Made by a program: the position numbers and the translations under genes. Shown here piece by piece: positions 1 through 10,198 of a DNA stretch of 10,198 bases. Origin of the DNA: CAZKNF01 sp964554105 (lineage in GTDB: Bacteria > Bacteroidota > Rhodothermia > Rhodothermales > VXPQ01); assembly GCA_964554105.1 (NCBI GenBank), contig CAZKNF010000094.1, positions 1 through 10,198 on the forward strand, given 5' to 3'. How positions within the stretch are numbered: position 1 is the stretch's first letter; each line of letters starts with the position of its first letter. A model generated the notes under the pieces. That model saw only the letters and a list, made by a program, of their open reading frames with translations. It did no database searches and had not been told where the DNA came from.

Positions 1-1
1 C

Positions 2-673
2 GTGCTCGTTCTCGTCACGATGATGGCCGCCTGCTCGCCGGAGCGCGAAGAGCCCGTGCAGGGCACCGCCGACGCGGGCACGTCCACCGAAGGCTTTGTT
101 TCACTCTTTGATGGCGAATCCCTGGAAGGATGGAGCCGTCACACCGGACTGCCCGAGGATCAGGTCGGCGGGCTGTGGGAGGTCGAGGACGGCGCGATCG
201 TCGGCGATCAGGATCCGCCGGGCCACGGGGGCTTTCTCATTACCGATGAACAATACGGTGATTTCGTGCTGACGCTCGAGACGATGCTCGATTATCCCGT
301 CGACAGCGGCATTTTTCTGCGCGTCGGCGAGGACGGCAAGAGTCACCAGGTCACGCTGGACTACCGCGACGGCGGCGACATCGGCGCGATTTATCTTCCG
401 TGGACGCAGGCCGGCGTGTTCTCGAATCCCGAAGGCATCGAACACTTCGAGGAAGGCGATTGGAACGACGTCCGCGTTCAGATCGAAGGGGAGCCGAGCC
501 GCATCCGGTTCTGGCTGAACGACGAGCTGGTCACCGATTTTCAGCATACCGAAGAGACCACCCAGGGCGTTCCACGGACCGGCTACATCGGCTTGCAGGT
601 CCATCCCGGAGAATCGTACGAGGCGGGCAAGAAGGTGCGATTTCGGAACATCCAGATTCAGCCCCTGGACTGA
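2..673 (+). CDS. 3-keto-disaccharide hydrolase-like (DUF1080, PF06439) lipoprotein, 5' end outside the window
   Basis: The frame is open from the window edge, so the true start is probably upstream: the visible signal sequence lacks its basic n-region. A lipobox (MAAC, Cys at residue 11 counted from position 2) is followed by Ser at +2, suggesting an outer-membrane or surface lipoprotein. After a short acidic linker comes a DUF1080 domain: SLFDGESLEGW near residues 34-44, WEVEDGAIVGD near 59-69, SGIFLRV near 102-108, GYIGLQVHPG near 193-202 and a final KVRFRNIQI strand, the usual jelly-roll signature and length. Characterised members cleave 3-keto-glycosides formed by Gfo/Idh/MocA-type oxidoreductases. 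No such oxidoreductase is visible here, so the reaction is family-level inference. It precedes the rhamnosidase by 67 bases on the same strand, probably in one operon. Family confidence is high; the substrate is unknown. Confidence 0.85.
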   Translation: MLVLVTMMAACSPEREEPVQGTADAGTSTEGFVSLFDGESLEGWSRHTGLPEDQVGGLWEVEDGAIVGDQDPPGHGGFLITDEQYGDFVLTLETMLDYPVDSGIFLRVGEDGKSHQVTLDYRDGGDIGAIYLPWTQAGVFSNPEGIEHFEEGDWNDVRVQIEGEPSRIRFWLNDELVTDFQHTEETTQGVPRTGYIGLQVHPGESYEAGKKVRFRNIQIQPLD

Positions 674-687
674 GCCCGGCTAAACGG

Positions 688-706
688 ACTTCGAAATACT
701 TCGAAA
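688..706. promoter_or_regulatory. Twin TTCGAA palindromes, possible operator
   Basis: In the short gap between the lipoprotein and the rhamnosidase, the 9-mer ACTTCGAAA occurs twice (688-696 and 698-706). Each copy contains the perfect palindrome TTCGAA (690-695 and 700-705), with centres exactly 10 bases apart, about one helical turn. The tract is AT-richer than its surroundings. The arrangement is seen directly; a role as a protein-binding site, or chance, is not decided by one copy. Confidence 0.3.
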
Positions 707-727
707 AAGATACGGGGTCGACGTGAT

Positions 728-732
728 GAGGG
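728..732 (+). promoter_or_regulatory. Ribosome binding site deciding the rhamnosidase start
   Basis: GAGGG lies 8 bases before the ATG at 741, and that start gives a textbook signal peptide (MRRT then a hydrophobic run). The in-frame GTG at 723 and ATG at 726 have only a GGGG (714-717) in front of them and would add six residues before the basic n-region. The 741 start is therefore preferred, though 726 remains possible. Confidence 0.5.
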
Positions 733-740
733 CGCCTTGC

Positions 741-3700
741 ATGCGACGAACGATGCCGGTCCTCGCAGCAGCCTTGATGCTGCTCGTTTCCGGTGCCATC
801 CCTGCACGGGACCAGGCGGTGCGGCCGGGCTCCGATGCGGCGGCTCCGGCGTCTCAGGCGCTGCGAACGGAATACGCGGTGAACCCGCTGGGCATCGACG
901 TCGCGGCGCCGCGATTGAGCTGGCAGCTCCGGTCGGATGAGCGCGGCGCGATGCAGTCCGCGTATCAGATTCAGGTAGCCGATGCGGCGGAAGCGCTCGC
1001 GTCCGCCGAAGACCTGGTCTGGGACTCGGGCAAGGTGTCGTCGGAGCGCTCCGTCTTCGTGGAGTATGGTGGTCCTCCGCTCGAATCACGGGAGCGGTAC
1101 TTCTGGCGGGTGCGCACCTGGGATCACGCCGGCCGGGAATCCGAATGGAGTGAGCCGGCCTGGTGGGAAATGGGTCTTCTGGATGCGGCGGAGTGGGAGG
1201 CGGAATGGATCGAGCCCGATGTGGACGAGGATCCGGCCACCTCGCAGCCCGCCCAGATGCTGCGCCGCGAATTCGAGGTCGAGACCGAAGTGGAGTCGGC
1301 GCGCCTCTACGTGACCAGTCACGGCGTTTACGAGGTGCATCTCAACGGAGATCGTGTAGGCGACGAGCTCTTCACGCCGGGCTGGACGAGCTACCACGAA
1401 CGTCTCCAGTATCAGACCTTCGACGTCACCGACCTGCTCCTCTATGGCCGCAATGCCATCGGCGTGCTGCTCGGCGACGGCTGGTATCGCGGCTATCTGG
1501 GATTTGAGGACGAACGAAATCAATATGGAGAGTCGCTGGCCCTCCTGGCGCAGCTCGACGTCACGTTCGCAGACGGAAGCAGGCGTGTGCTGGTCAAGAC
1601 AGATGACGGATGGACCTCGTCGACGGGACCGATTCTGATGTCGGACCTTTATATGGGCGAGATCTACGACGCGCGCCTCGAACAGCCGGGCTGGTCCAGC
1701 GGCAATTTCGACGATGACGGCTGGCGGGCCGTGCGGACTGCGGATTTCGGGAAGGACCACCTCGTCGCACCTGAGGCGCCGCCCGTTCGGAAGATCCAGA
1801 CGCTCAAGGCCGTGGATCGTTTTACGACGCCTGAGGGCGACCTGGTGTTCGACATCGGCCAGAACCTGGTCGGCTGGGTACGGCTCCGTGTTACCGGGCC
1901 CGCAGGTACGGAAGTGACACTGCGTCACAGCGAGGTGCTCGACAGCGATGGAAATTTCTATACGGATAATCTGCGCGCAGCCCGGCAGACGACCACGTAC
2001 ATCCTCAAAGGGGAGGGCGAGGAGGTCTTCGAGCCGCACTTCACCTTCCAGGGATTTCGCTACATCGCCGTCGCCGTCGACGGACAGGCGGACGATCTCG
2101 AGCTCGACGATATCGAGGCCGTGGTCATCCACTCGGACATGGAGCCGACCGGCCATTTCGAGAGCTCCCACGCGCTCGTGAACCAGCTCCAACACAACAT
2201 CGTCTGGGGGCAGAAGGGCAACTTCCTCGATGTGCCGACGGACTGCCCGCAGCGCGACGAGCGCCTCGGCTGGACGGGCGACGCCCAGGTTTTCGCAGCC
2301 ACGGCCGCATACAACATGGATGTGTCCGGATTTTTTGCGAAATGGATGCGAGACGTCGAGGCGGACCAGTTTGAAAACGGCAGCATTCCCTTCGTCGTGC
2401 CGGACGTCCTTGGCGCCGGCGGCGCCACCGGTTGGGCGGATGCGGGAGTCATCGTGCCGTGGACGATGTATCAGCGCTACGGCGACGAGCGGCTGCTCGA
2501 GGTCCAGTACGAGAGCATGGCGGCGTGGATCGACTTTATGGTGCGCGAGGCCGCCAAGGACAACACGACCTACATCTGGGATGACGGCTTTCATTTCGGC
2601 GACTGGCTTGCGTACAGCTCGGACAGTCCGGCGTACCCGGGGGCTTCCACCCATACCGATCTCATCGCTACGGCGTACTTCGCACATTCCGCCGGTTTGA
2701 TGGCGCGCACGGCCGAGGTGCTGGGCCGGGATTCTGACGCACGGGAATATGCGCAGCTTCGCGACCGCGTCGTCGAGGCATTCCGGGAGGAGTTCGTAAC
2801 GCCGCGCGCGCGCCTGTCGTCCGATACGCAGACCGCCTACGTGCTGGGCCTCGCCTTCGATCTGTTCCCGGCGGATATGAAGGCGGAGGCGGCGAGCCGA
2901 CTGGCCCATGACGTGAGCACGCGCGGCCATCTCACGACCGGATTTCTCGGCACGCCCGATCTCACGCGCATGCTGAGCCGCAACGGTCACGCGGCGGAGG
3001 CCTTCCAGCTGCTCCTCCGGGAGGAGTATCCGTCGTGGCTCTATCCCGTGACGATGGATGCGACCACGATCTGGGAGCGATGGGACGGCATGCGGCCCGA
3101 CGGCAGCTTCCAGGACGCGAACATGAATTCCTTCAATCACTACGCGTACGGCGCCATCGGGGACTGGCTGTACGGAGAGGTGGCCGGCATTCAGGCCGCG
3201 GCGCCCGGATACAAAAACATCGTTATCGCGCCGGTGCCGGGCGGCGGGCTCTCGCACGCGCGCGCTCGATTGCAGTCGATGTACGGTGTGATAGAATCGT
3301 CCTGGGTGATGCAGGATGATGAGCTGCGGGTGAACGTCACCATTCCGCCCAACACGCGCGCGACGGTCCGCCTTCCGGATGCCGAGCTCGGCGCCGTCAC
3401 CGAAGGCGATGGTCCCGTTGCCGATGCCGAGGGCGTGTCCGCGGCCGTCCAGGACGGGTCGCACGTCGAGATCGAGCTGGGTGCCGGACGCTACGCATTC
3501 GCCTACCCGAGCACGGCGCCTGCCCCGCCGGAAGACGTTTCGCCGACCGACGATGCGGCGGATGGAGAAACGCCGGCCGACGACACAGAATCCGACGATT
3601 CATCAACTGACGATCCGCCGCCGACCGAGCGGGAGTTCTCTACGGAGGACAAGCTGGCGATACTCCTGGCCGATCGCGAAGCCCGATCCATCCTCATGGA

Positions 3701-3845
3701 CCATATGCCGGACCTGTTGAACTCCCCGTGGGTGAGCCAGGCGATGGGATTTCCGCTGCAGCAGGTCGGTGACGTCATTCCCGTCGACGTACCCGCATCG
3801 GTCTTGGAAAGCGCCGATGAAGCGCTCAGGCAGATGAACAGGTAG
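741..3845 (+). CDS. Secreted alpha-L-rhamnosidase, glycoside hydrolase family 78, with C-terminal linker and tail module
   Basis: Inverting exo-hydrolase releasing terminal L-rhamnose from glycosides; 1034 residues. A Sec signal peptide (cleavage near residues 19-22) implies export to the periplasm or beyond. Domains in order: N-terminal beta-sandwich (about 41-140, with NPLGID and PRLSW), Bac_rhamnosid_N lectin-like domain (about 170-345, with VHLNGDRVG and GDGWYRG), Bac_rhamnosid domain (about 366-465, with DIGQNLVGW), (alpha/alpha)6 catalytic barrel (about 465-811) and a C-terminal beta domain (about 812-885). DCPQRDERLGWTGDA (501-515) supplies D501, E507 and D514, matching the acid cluster of Bacillus RhaB. 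E779 in WERWDG matches the second catalytic Glu, at the expected spacing of about 270 residues, so the enzyme looks active. Odd part: an Asp/Thr/Pro-rich linker (about 923-964) and a 70-residue helical tail (965-1034) beyond the GH78 core. The permease follows after 5 bases. Confidence 0.96.
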   Translation: MRRTMPVLAAALMLLVSGAIPARDQAVRPGSDAAAPASQALRTEYAVNPLGIDVAAPRLSWQLRSDERGAMQSAYQIQVADAAEALASAEDLVWDSGKVSSERSVFVEYGGPPLESRERYFWRVRTWDHAGRESEWSEPAWWEMGLLDAAEWEAEWIEPDVDEDPATSQPAQMLRREFEVETEVESARLYVTSHGVYEVHLNGDRVGDELFTPGWTSYHERLQYQTFDVTDLLLYGRNAIGVLLGDGWYRGYLGFEDERNQYGESLALLAQLDVTFADGSRRVLVKTDDGWTSSTGPILMSDLYMGEIYDARLEQPGWSSGNFDDDGWRAVRTADFGKDHLVAPEAPPVRKIQTLKAVDRFTTPEGDLVFDIGQNLVGWVRLRVTGPAGTEVTLRHSEVLDSDGNFYTDNLRAARQTTTYILKGEGEEVFEPHFTFQGFRYIAVAVDGQADDLELDDIEAVVIHSDMEPTGHFESSHALVNQLQHNIVWGQKGNFLDVPTDCPQRDERLGWTGDAQVFAATAAYNMDVSGFFAKWMRDVEADQFENGSIPFVVPDVLGAGGATGWADAGVIVPWTMYQRYGDERLLEVQYESMAAWIDFMVREAAKDNTTYIWDDGFHFGDWLAYSSDSPAYPGASTHTDLIATAYFAHSAGLMARTAEVLGRDSDAREYAQLRDRVVEAFREEFVTPRARLSSDTQTAYVLGLAFDLFPADMKAEAASRLAHDVSTRGHLTTGFLGTPDLTRMLSRNGHAAEAFQLLLREEYPSWLYPVTMDATTIWERWDGMRPDGSFQDANMNSFNHYAYGAIGDWLYGEVAGIQAAAPGYKNIVIAPVPGGGLSHARARLQSMYGVIESSWVMQDDELRVNVTIPPNTRATVRLPDAELGAVTEGDGPVADAEGVSAAVQDGSHVEIELGAGRYAFAYPSTAPAPPEDVSPTDDAADGETPADDTESDDSSTDDPPPTEREFSTEDKLAILLADREARSILMDHMPDLLNSPWVSQAMGFPLQQVGDVIPVDVPASVLESADEALRQMNR

Positions 3846-3849
3846 CAGG
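3840..3849 (+). promoter_or_regulatory. Ribosome binding site overlapping the rhamnosidase stop codon
   Basis: AGGTAG (3840-3845) contains both a purine-rich Shine-Dalgarno core and the TAG stop of the rhamnosidase gene; a second AGG follows at 3847-3849. The permease ATG is at 3851, so the ribosome site lies inside the end of the upstream gene. This supports co-transcription and probably coupled translation of enzyme and transporter. Confidence 0.45.
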
Positions 3850-3850
3850 C

Positions 3851-5305
3851 ATGGAGCATACGCAGCCGCGTACAGTCGCCGAAAGGCTCGACGCGATCAA
3901 CGAATACGACCGGGAGCCTGTCTCTGAAGAGGGGCTTCAGGGCCCCGGCAACTTCATCGGATTGTACGCGGGAGAGCATGTGGCCGGAACCGAGTTCGTC
4001 ATCGGGCCGCTCTTTGTGGCGCACGGCGTGGCGGCGGGAGACCTGATCTGGGGACTCATCGTCGGGAATCTGCTGGCGGTGCTGTCCTGGGCCTTCCTGT
4101 GCGCGCCGATCGCGACCGGAACGCGGCTCAATCTCTACTGGAAGCTCCGCAAGATCGCCGGTCCGAATCTGCTCTTCGTCTACAACATCGTCAATGCCCT
4201 CATGTTTTGCTTCCTGGCAGGGGCCATGATCTCGGTCGCGGCGACGGCGGTGGGGATTCCGTTCGGGATGGCGATGCCGCAGCTGACGGACCTGTATCCG
4301 AACAGTGTCGGATGGGTCGTGACCGTGCTGATCGTCGGGGCGCTGGTGACCGTCCTGGCGATTCTCGGTTTCAGAAAGATCGCGCAGTTTTCCAGGGTCA
4401 CCTCACCGTGGATGTTTCTCGTCTTCGTGGCGTGCGGCGTGGCCGCGCTGCCGCAGCTCGGCGTGCAATCCATAGGTGATTTCTGGACGGTAGCCAACGA
4501 AAAAATCTGGACGGGCGTGCCGCTGGAGGGACAGAGCAAGTTCACCTTCTGGCACGTCATGTTTTTCGCCTGGTTCTGCAACATGGCGATGCACATCGGG
4601 ATGGCCGACATGACGATCTTGCGGTATGCGAAGAAGTGGCACTACGGGTTTGCGAGTGCGTTCGGAATGTACCTCGGCCATTTCGTCGCGTGGATCGCCT
4701 CCGGCATTCTCGTTGCGCTGGCCCTCCAGACGTCGGGCGACGTGGCGCCCGGACCCATCGCCTATATCGGAGCCGGCGTGGCCGGCCTCATCGCCGTGGT
4801 TGTCGCGAGCTGGACGACCGCGAATCCGACCATCTACCGCGCCGGACTCGCCATGCAGACGGTGACGCCGGATTGGAAGCGATGGAAGGTGACGCTCGTC
4901 GTTGGCGGCATAACGACCGTCGCCGCCCTGTTCCCCGCACTGATGATGCAGCTGTTGGATTTCGTGGCGCTCTACGGACTGCTGCTGATGCCGATGGGCG
5001 CAGTCATTTTCGCCGATTACTGGATCCTTCCGCGCCTGGGCATGCGACAGAATTATGCCGAGTGGAAGAAGTTGTTGTTCAGCGTGCCGGCCGCGACGGC
5101 GTGGGGATTGACGCTCGCCGCGTGCTGGGGGATCAATGTGCTCTGGGGGCTGGAGATCTTTTTTCTCGGACTGCCTGGCTGGTTTATCGCCGTTGCATTG
5201 TTTGTTGGCATGAGCTTCGCACAGCAGCAATCAGAGCAGCCGGCGACACCGGTTCAGCCGGTGCCCGCGGGAGCAGCGGCAGCGACATCCAATCCACTGG
5301 AATGA
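3851..5305 (+). CDS. NCS1-family (PF02133) permease, 12 TM, probable uptake transporter of the glycoside operon
   Basis: Inner-membrane secondary transporter of the nucleobase:cation symporter-1 family; 484 residues, typical length. After a hydrophilic N-terminus, YAGEHVAGTEF (39-49) leads into TM1. About twelve hydrophobic segments can be read, including TM3 (VNALMFCFLAG), TM6 (FTFWHVMFFAW, from residue 231) and TM8 followed by WTTANPTIYRAG (321-332), the position where NCS1 proteins carry a substrate-contacting Asn (N325 here). TM10 has the family-typical ADYWILPR (388-395), and two C-terminal helices follow. Classical NCS1 members import cytosine, purines, hydantoins or allantoin. Here the gene sits directly behind a rhamnosidase with no nucleobase-catabolic gene in view, so I infer a sugar or aglycone substrate; this is unproven. 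The stop overlaps the start of the next small gene. Confidence 0.88.
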   Translation: MEHTQPRTVAERLDAINEYDREPVSEEGLQGPGNFIGLYAGEHVAGTEFVIGPLFVAHGVAAGDLIWGLIVGNLLAVLSWAFLCAPIATGTRLNLYWKLRKIAGPNLLFVYNIVNALMFCFLAGAMISVAATAVGIPFGMAMPQLTDLYPNSVGWVVTVLIVGALVTVLAILGFRKIAQFSRVTSPWMFLVFVACGVAALPQLGVQSIGDFWTVANEKIWTGVPLEGQSKFTFWHVMFFAWFCNMAMHIGMADMTILRYAKKWHYGFASAFGMYLGHFVAWIASGILVALALQTSGDVAPGPIAYIGAGVAGLIAVVVASWTTANPTIYRAGLAMQTVTPDWKRWKVTLVVGGITTVAALFPALMMQLLDFVALYGLLLMPMGAVIFADYWILPRLGMRQNYAEWKKLLFSVPAATAWGLTLAACWGINVLWGLEIFFLGLPGWFIAVALFVGMSFAQQQSEQPATPVQPVPAGAAAATSNPLE

Positions 5306-5499
5306 GAAAGCACATGAAACTGCTGCTGAAATTCGCATCGTTTGTCGGGCTTGCCCTCACGGTCGCCCCGGCGTTCCTCGTTTTCACCGGGGACATCACG
5401 TGGAGCACGCATGCCGGTTTGATGCTTGCCGGTACCATTCTCTACTTCTCTACGGCTCCGTTCTGGATGGGCCAGAAAGCCTCCGACAGCCCCGTTTGA
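5302..5499 (+). CDS. Small two-TM membrane protein, translationally coupled to the NCS1 permease
   Basis: A 65-residue protein starting in an ATGA overlap with the permease stop; an alternative ATG at 5314 gives 62 residues beginning MKLLLKF, with a weak GAGAAAG in front. Residues 2-10 are basic, TM1 runs about 7-29 (with a Pro at 23), a short polar turn GDITWSTH follows, TM2 runs about 36-56 ending in APFWMG, and the tail is short and polar. It is too hydrophobic and too well fused to the operon to be a chance frame. I recall similar unnamed small proteins (two TM helices, ending near APFWM) beside sugar transporters in several phyla, but could not check this. The likeliest role is a small partner or stabilising subunit of the upstream permease. 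No known enzyme motif is present. Confidence 0.75.
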   Translation: MRKHMKLLLKFASFVGLALTVAPAFLVFTGDITWSTHAGLMLAGTILYFSTAPFWMGQKASDSPV

Positions 5500-5529
5500 A
5501 TCCTGTCTATCCGTTGTGCTGCCGGGCGT

Positions 5530-5580
5530 AGGCATGTTCTTTGCTGAGGACGGTCGCGGGATTCGTCCACCGCCATGCCT
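5530..5580. repeat. Nested inverted repeat in the gap before the kinase gene
   Basis: AGGCATG (5530-5536) pairs perfectly with CATGCCT (5574-5580), enclosing a second stem GGACG (5548-5552) with CGTCC (5564-5568). The gap (5500-5614) is 115 bases and otherwise shows no clear promoter boxes or gene. There is no T-run behind the structure, so it is not a standard intrinsic terminator. It could be an mRNA leader structure of the kinase gene, the decayed end of the operon transcript, or chance. Confidence 0.3.
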
Positions 5581-5614
5581 CTAAAGGCCTGTTGAAGAAC
5601 GTAGAGTCAGTCCG

Positions 5615-9610
<3,996 letters not shown>

Positions 9611-9652
9611 CGCGATCCGCGCTGGGATGGTTCGCGTTTAGGCGCGGCCGCG
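9611..9652. terminator. GC-rich hairpin between convergent genes, possible terminator
   Basis: Directly after the kinase stop, CGCG (9611-9614) pairs with CGCG (9649-9652), and CCGCGC (9617-9622) pairs with GCGCGG (9642-9647), giving a ten-pair stem with a small internal mismatch and a 17-base loop. No T-tract follows on either strand, so it is not a canonical intrinsic terminator. A second small stem, ATCGAC (9653-9658) with GTCGAT (9668-9673), overlaps the stop of the minus-strand gene. Its place between two converging stops favours transcript-end protection or termination. Confidence 0.35.
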
Positions 9653-9658
9653 ATCGAC

Positions 9659-10072
9659 TCACTCGCGGTCGATGATCTCCGTGCTCCAGGGGCAGTAGAT
9701 TCCCACCGTGTCTACCCAGTAATCGAGCGAGTCTTCCACGAAGCTCGGACAGCCGTCGCAGACCTCGATCGTGACGTCGGCAAAGCTTACGCTGTCGGGA
9801 TCGAGATGCCACGACCACGGCGCATTAAATCCGCCGTCGCCGCGCTCCAGCGGTCCGGTGATGATGCGCTGGTCGTCCGAATCCAGAAGCCGCTCAGCCT
9901 CAGCAATGGCTTCCTCGTTTCGGATGAGCACTCGAAAGGTTTCGCCGCCAGGAAATTCGGATGAGTCAGCGCAGGCGCGAACGACGAAGAGGGCGCCGTC
10001 GGGTGAGTCCGGCTCGGACTCGTCACATCCGACGACGGCAATGAGAAGCAATAGGACGAGAAGTCGATACAT
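9659..10072 (-). CDS. Small lipoprotein with NAPWSWHLDP motif (possibly BP74-N-like domain)
   Basis: A 137-residue protein on the minus strand, converging on the kinase gene. The chosen start (MYRLLVLLLL) gives an ideal lipoprotein signal with lipobox VVGC at C16, then an acidic spacer. An upstream in-frame ATG (10132) would put 20 polar residues ahead of the signal and is unlikely; neither start has a clear Shine-Dalgarno. The folded part (about 27-137) reads as a small alpha/beta domain: FRVLIRN (46-52), QRIITGPLERGDGGFNAPW (68-86), SWHLDPDSV (87-95), FADVTIEVCDGCPS (97-110) and a closing YCPWS (126-130). C34, C105, C108 and C127 could form disulfides outside the cytoplasm. I recall a similar family annotated BP74-related in bacterial genomes; this is memory, not a search. 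Function is unknown, and nothing links it to the rhamnosidase operon. Confidence 0.8.
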   Translation of the reverse strand: MYRLLVLLLLIAVVGCDESEPDSPDGALFVVRACADSSEFPGGETFRVLIRNEEAIAEAERLLDSDDQRIITGPLERGDGGFNAPWSWHLDPDSVSFADVTIEVCDGCPSFVEDSLDYWVDTVGIYCPWSTEIIDRE

Positions 10073-10149
10073 AGCGCGCTGGGAACGTGTGAGTTGCGGT
10101 TCGCCGGAAGAGTACGAGACGCCGATCGGCACGTTTCAGCCGATGCTTG

Positions 10150-10174
10150 CGCGCGACAAGACCTTACTCGCGCG
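10150..10174. repeat. Inverted repeat upstream of the lipoprotein gene
   Basis: CGCGCGA (10150-10156) and TCGCGCG (10168-10174) form a perfect 7-base inverted repeat around an 11-base spacer, 78 bases upstream of the minus-strand lipoprotein start. No T-run follows on either strand. It may be an operator, part of a leader hairpin, or the end of a transcript entering from beyond the window. The rest of positions 10073-10198 shows no supported gene or clear promoter. Confidence 0.3.
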
Positions 10175-10198
10175 TAACAGGTGCACATCTCGATGGGG

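Noticed and set aside
2411..2425. GC-rich palindromic stretch with two GGCGCC sites
   Set aside because: It encodes a plain Gly/Ala run (GAGGA) inside the rhamnosidase catalytic domain; codon choice explains it.
1086..3464. 792-codon open frame on the minus strand opposite the rhamnosidase
   Set aside because: Its translation shows no family motif, is rich in Arg, His and Val as expected from the complement of GC-rich codons, and lies wholly inside a gene with clear GH78 domains and catalytic residues.
4403..5230. 275-codon minus-strand open frame opposite the permease
   Set aside because: Hydrophilic, His/Arg/Gln-rich translation with no recognisable domain; it is the complement of a clear membrane transporter gene.
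4636..5301. Longer plus-strand reading frame that continues into the small two-TM protein
   Set aside because: The part before 5302 overlaps the permease in another frame and is Arg-rich without structure; only the part from the ATGA overlap onward looks like protein.
5514..5542. Possible -35-like TTGTGC with a downstream box before the kinase gene
   Set aside because: The hexamer at the right spacing (TTCTTT) does not resemble a -10 box and the phylum, hence its promoter consensus, is unknown.
10073..10132. Extended start for the minus-strand lipoprotein at 10132
   Set aside because: It would place about 20 polar residues before the signal peptide and move the lipobox away from the N-terminus.

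Overview
The window is GC-rich, tightly packed and Gram-negative in character: two lipoprotein signals, Sec signal peptides on the secreted enzyme and on the sensor kinase, and a BarA-type hybrid kinase. The mix (3-keto-disaccharide-hydrolase-like lipoprotein, GH78 rhamnosidase with a C-terminal tail module, an NCS1-type permease in a glycan locus, a hybrid kinase with an OB-fold-like sensor) fits Acidobacteriota, Gemmatimonadota, Rhodothermota or PVC-type bacteria. The sequence alone does not settle the phylum, and no rRNA, tRNA, phage, IS or CRISPR signal was seen.

Positions 1-5499 look like one plus-strand operon for using a rhamnose-containing glycoside. It runs: the end of a DUF1080-type lipoprotein (5' end outside the window); a 67-base gap with two TTCGAA palindromes one helical turn apart; a secreted alpha-L-rhamnosidase (GH78) with its catalytic residues in place and an extra acidic linker plus helical tail; an NCS1-family 12-TM permease 5 bases downstream; and a 65-residue two-TM protein whose start overlaps the permease stop (ATGA). 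The likely flow is release of rhamnose outside the inner membrane, possible 3-keto-type cleavage of the remaining glycoside by the lipoprotein, and uptake of a product by the permease, perhaps with the small membrane protein as partner. Substrates are inferred.

Positions 5500-5614 are non-coding and hold a nested inverted repeat. Positions 5615-9610 encode a 1331-residue hybrid histidine kinase: signal peptide, four OB-fold-like units in an A-B-A-B pattern, one TM helix, coiled coil, HisKA, HATPase, two receivers, a pentapeptide-repeat tether and an HPt domain. All phosphorelay residues are present, but there is no DNA-binding output, so a separate response regulator must lie elsewhere. Whether it controls the glycoside operon is open.

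The kinase gene ends against a convergent minus-strand gene (10072-9659) for a small cysteine-containing lipoprotein with a NAPWSWHLDP motif, with a GC-rich hairpin between the two stops. The last 126 bases hold only an inverted repeat and no supported gene. No stretch over 300 bases lacks a gene.
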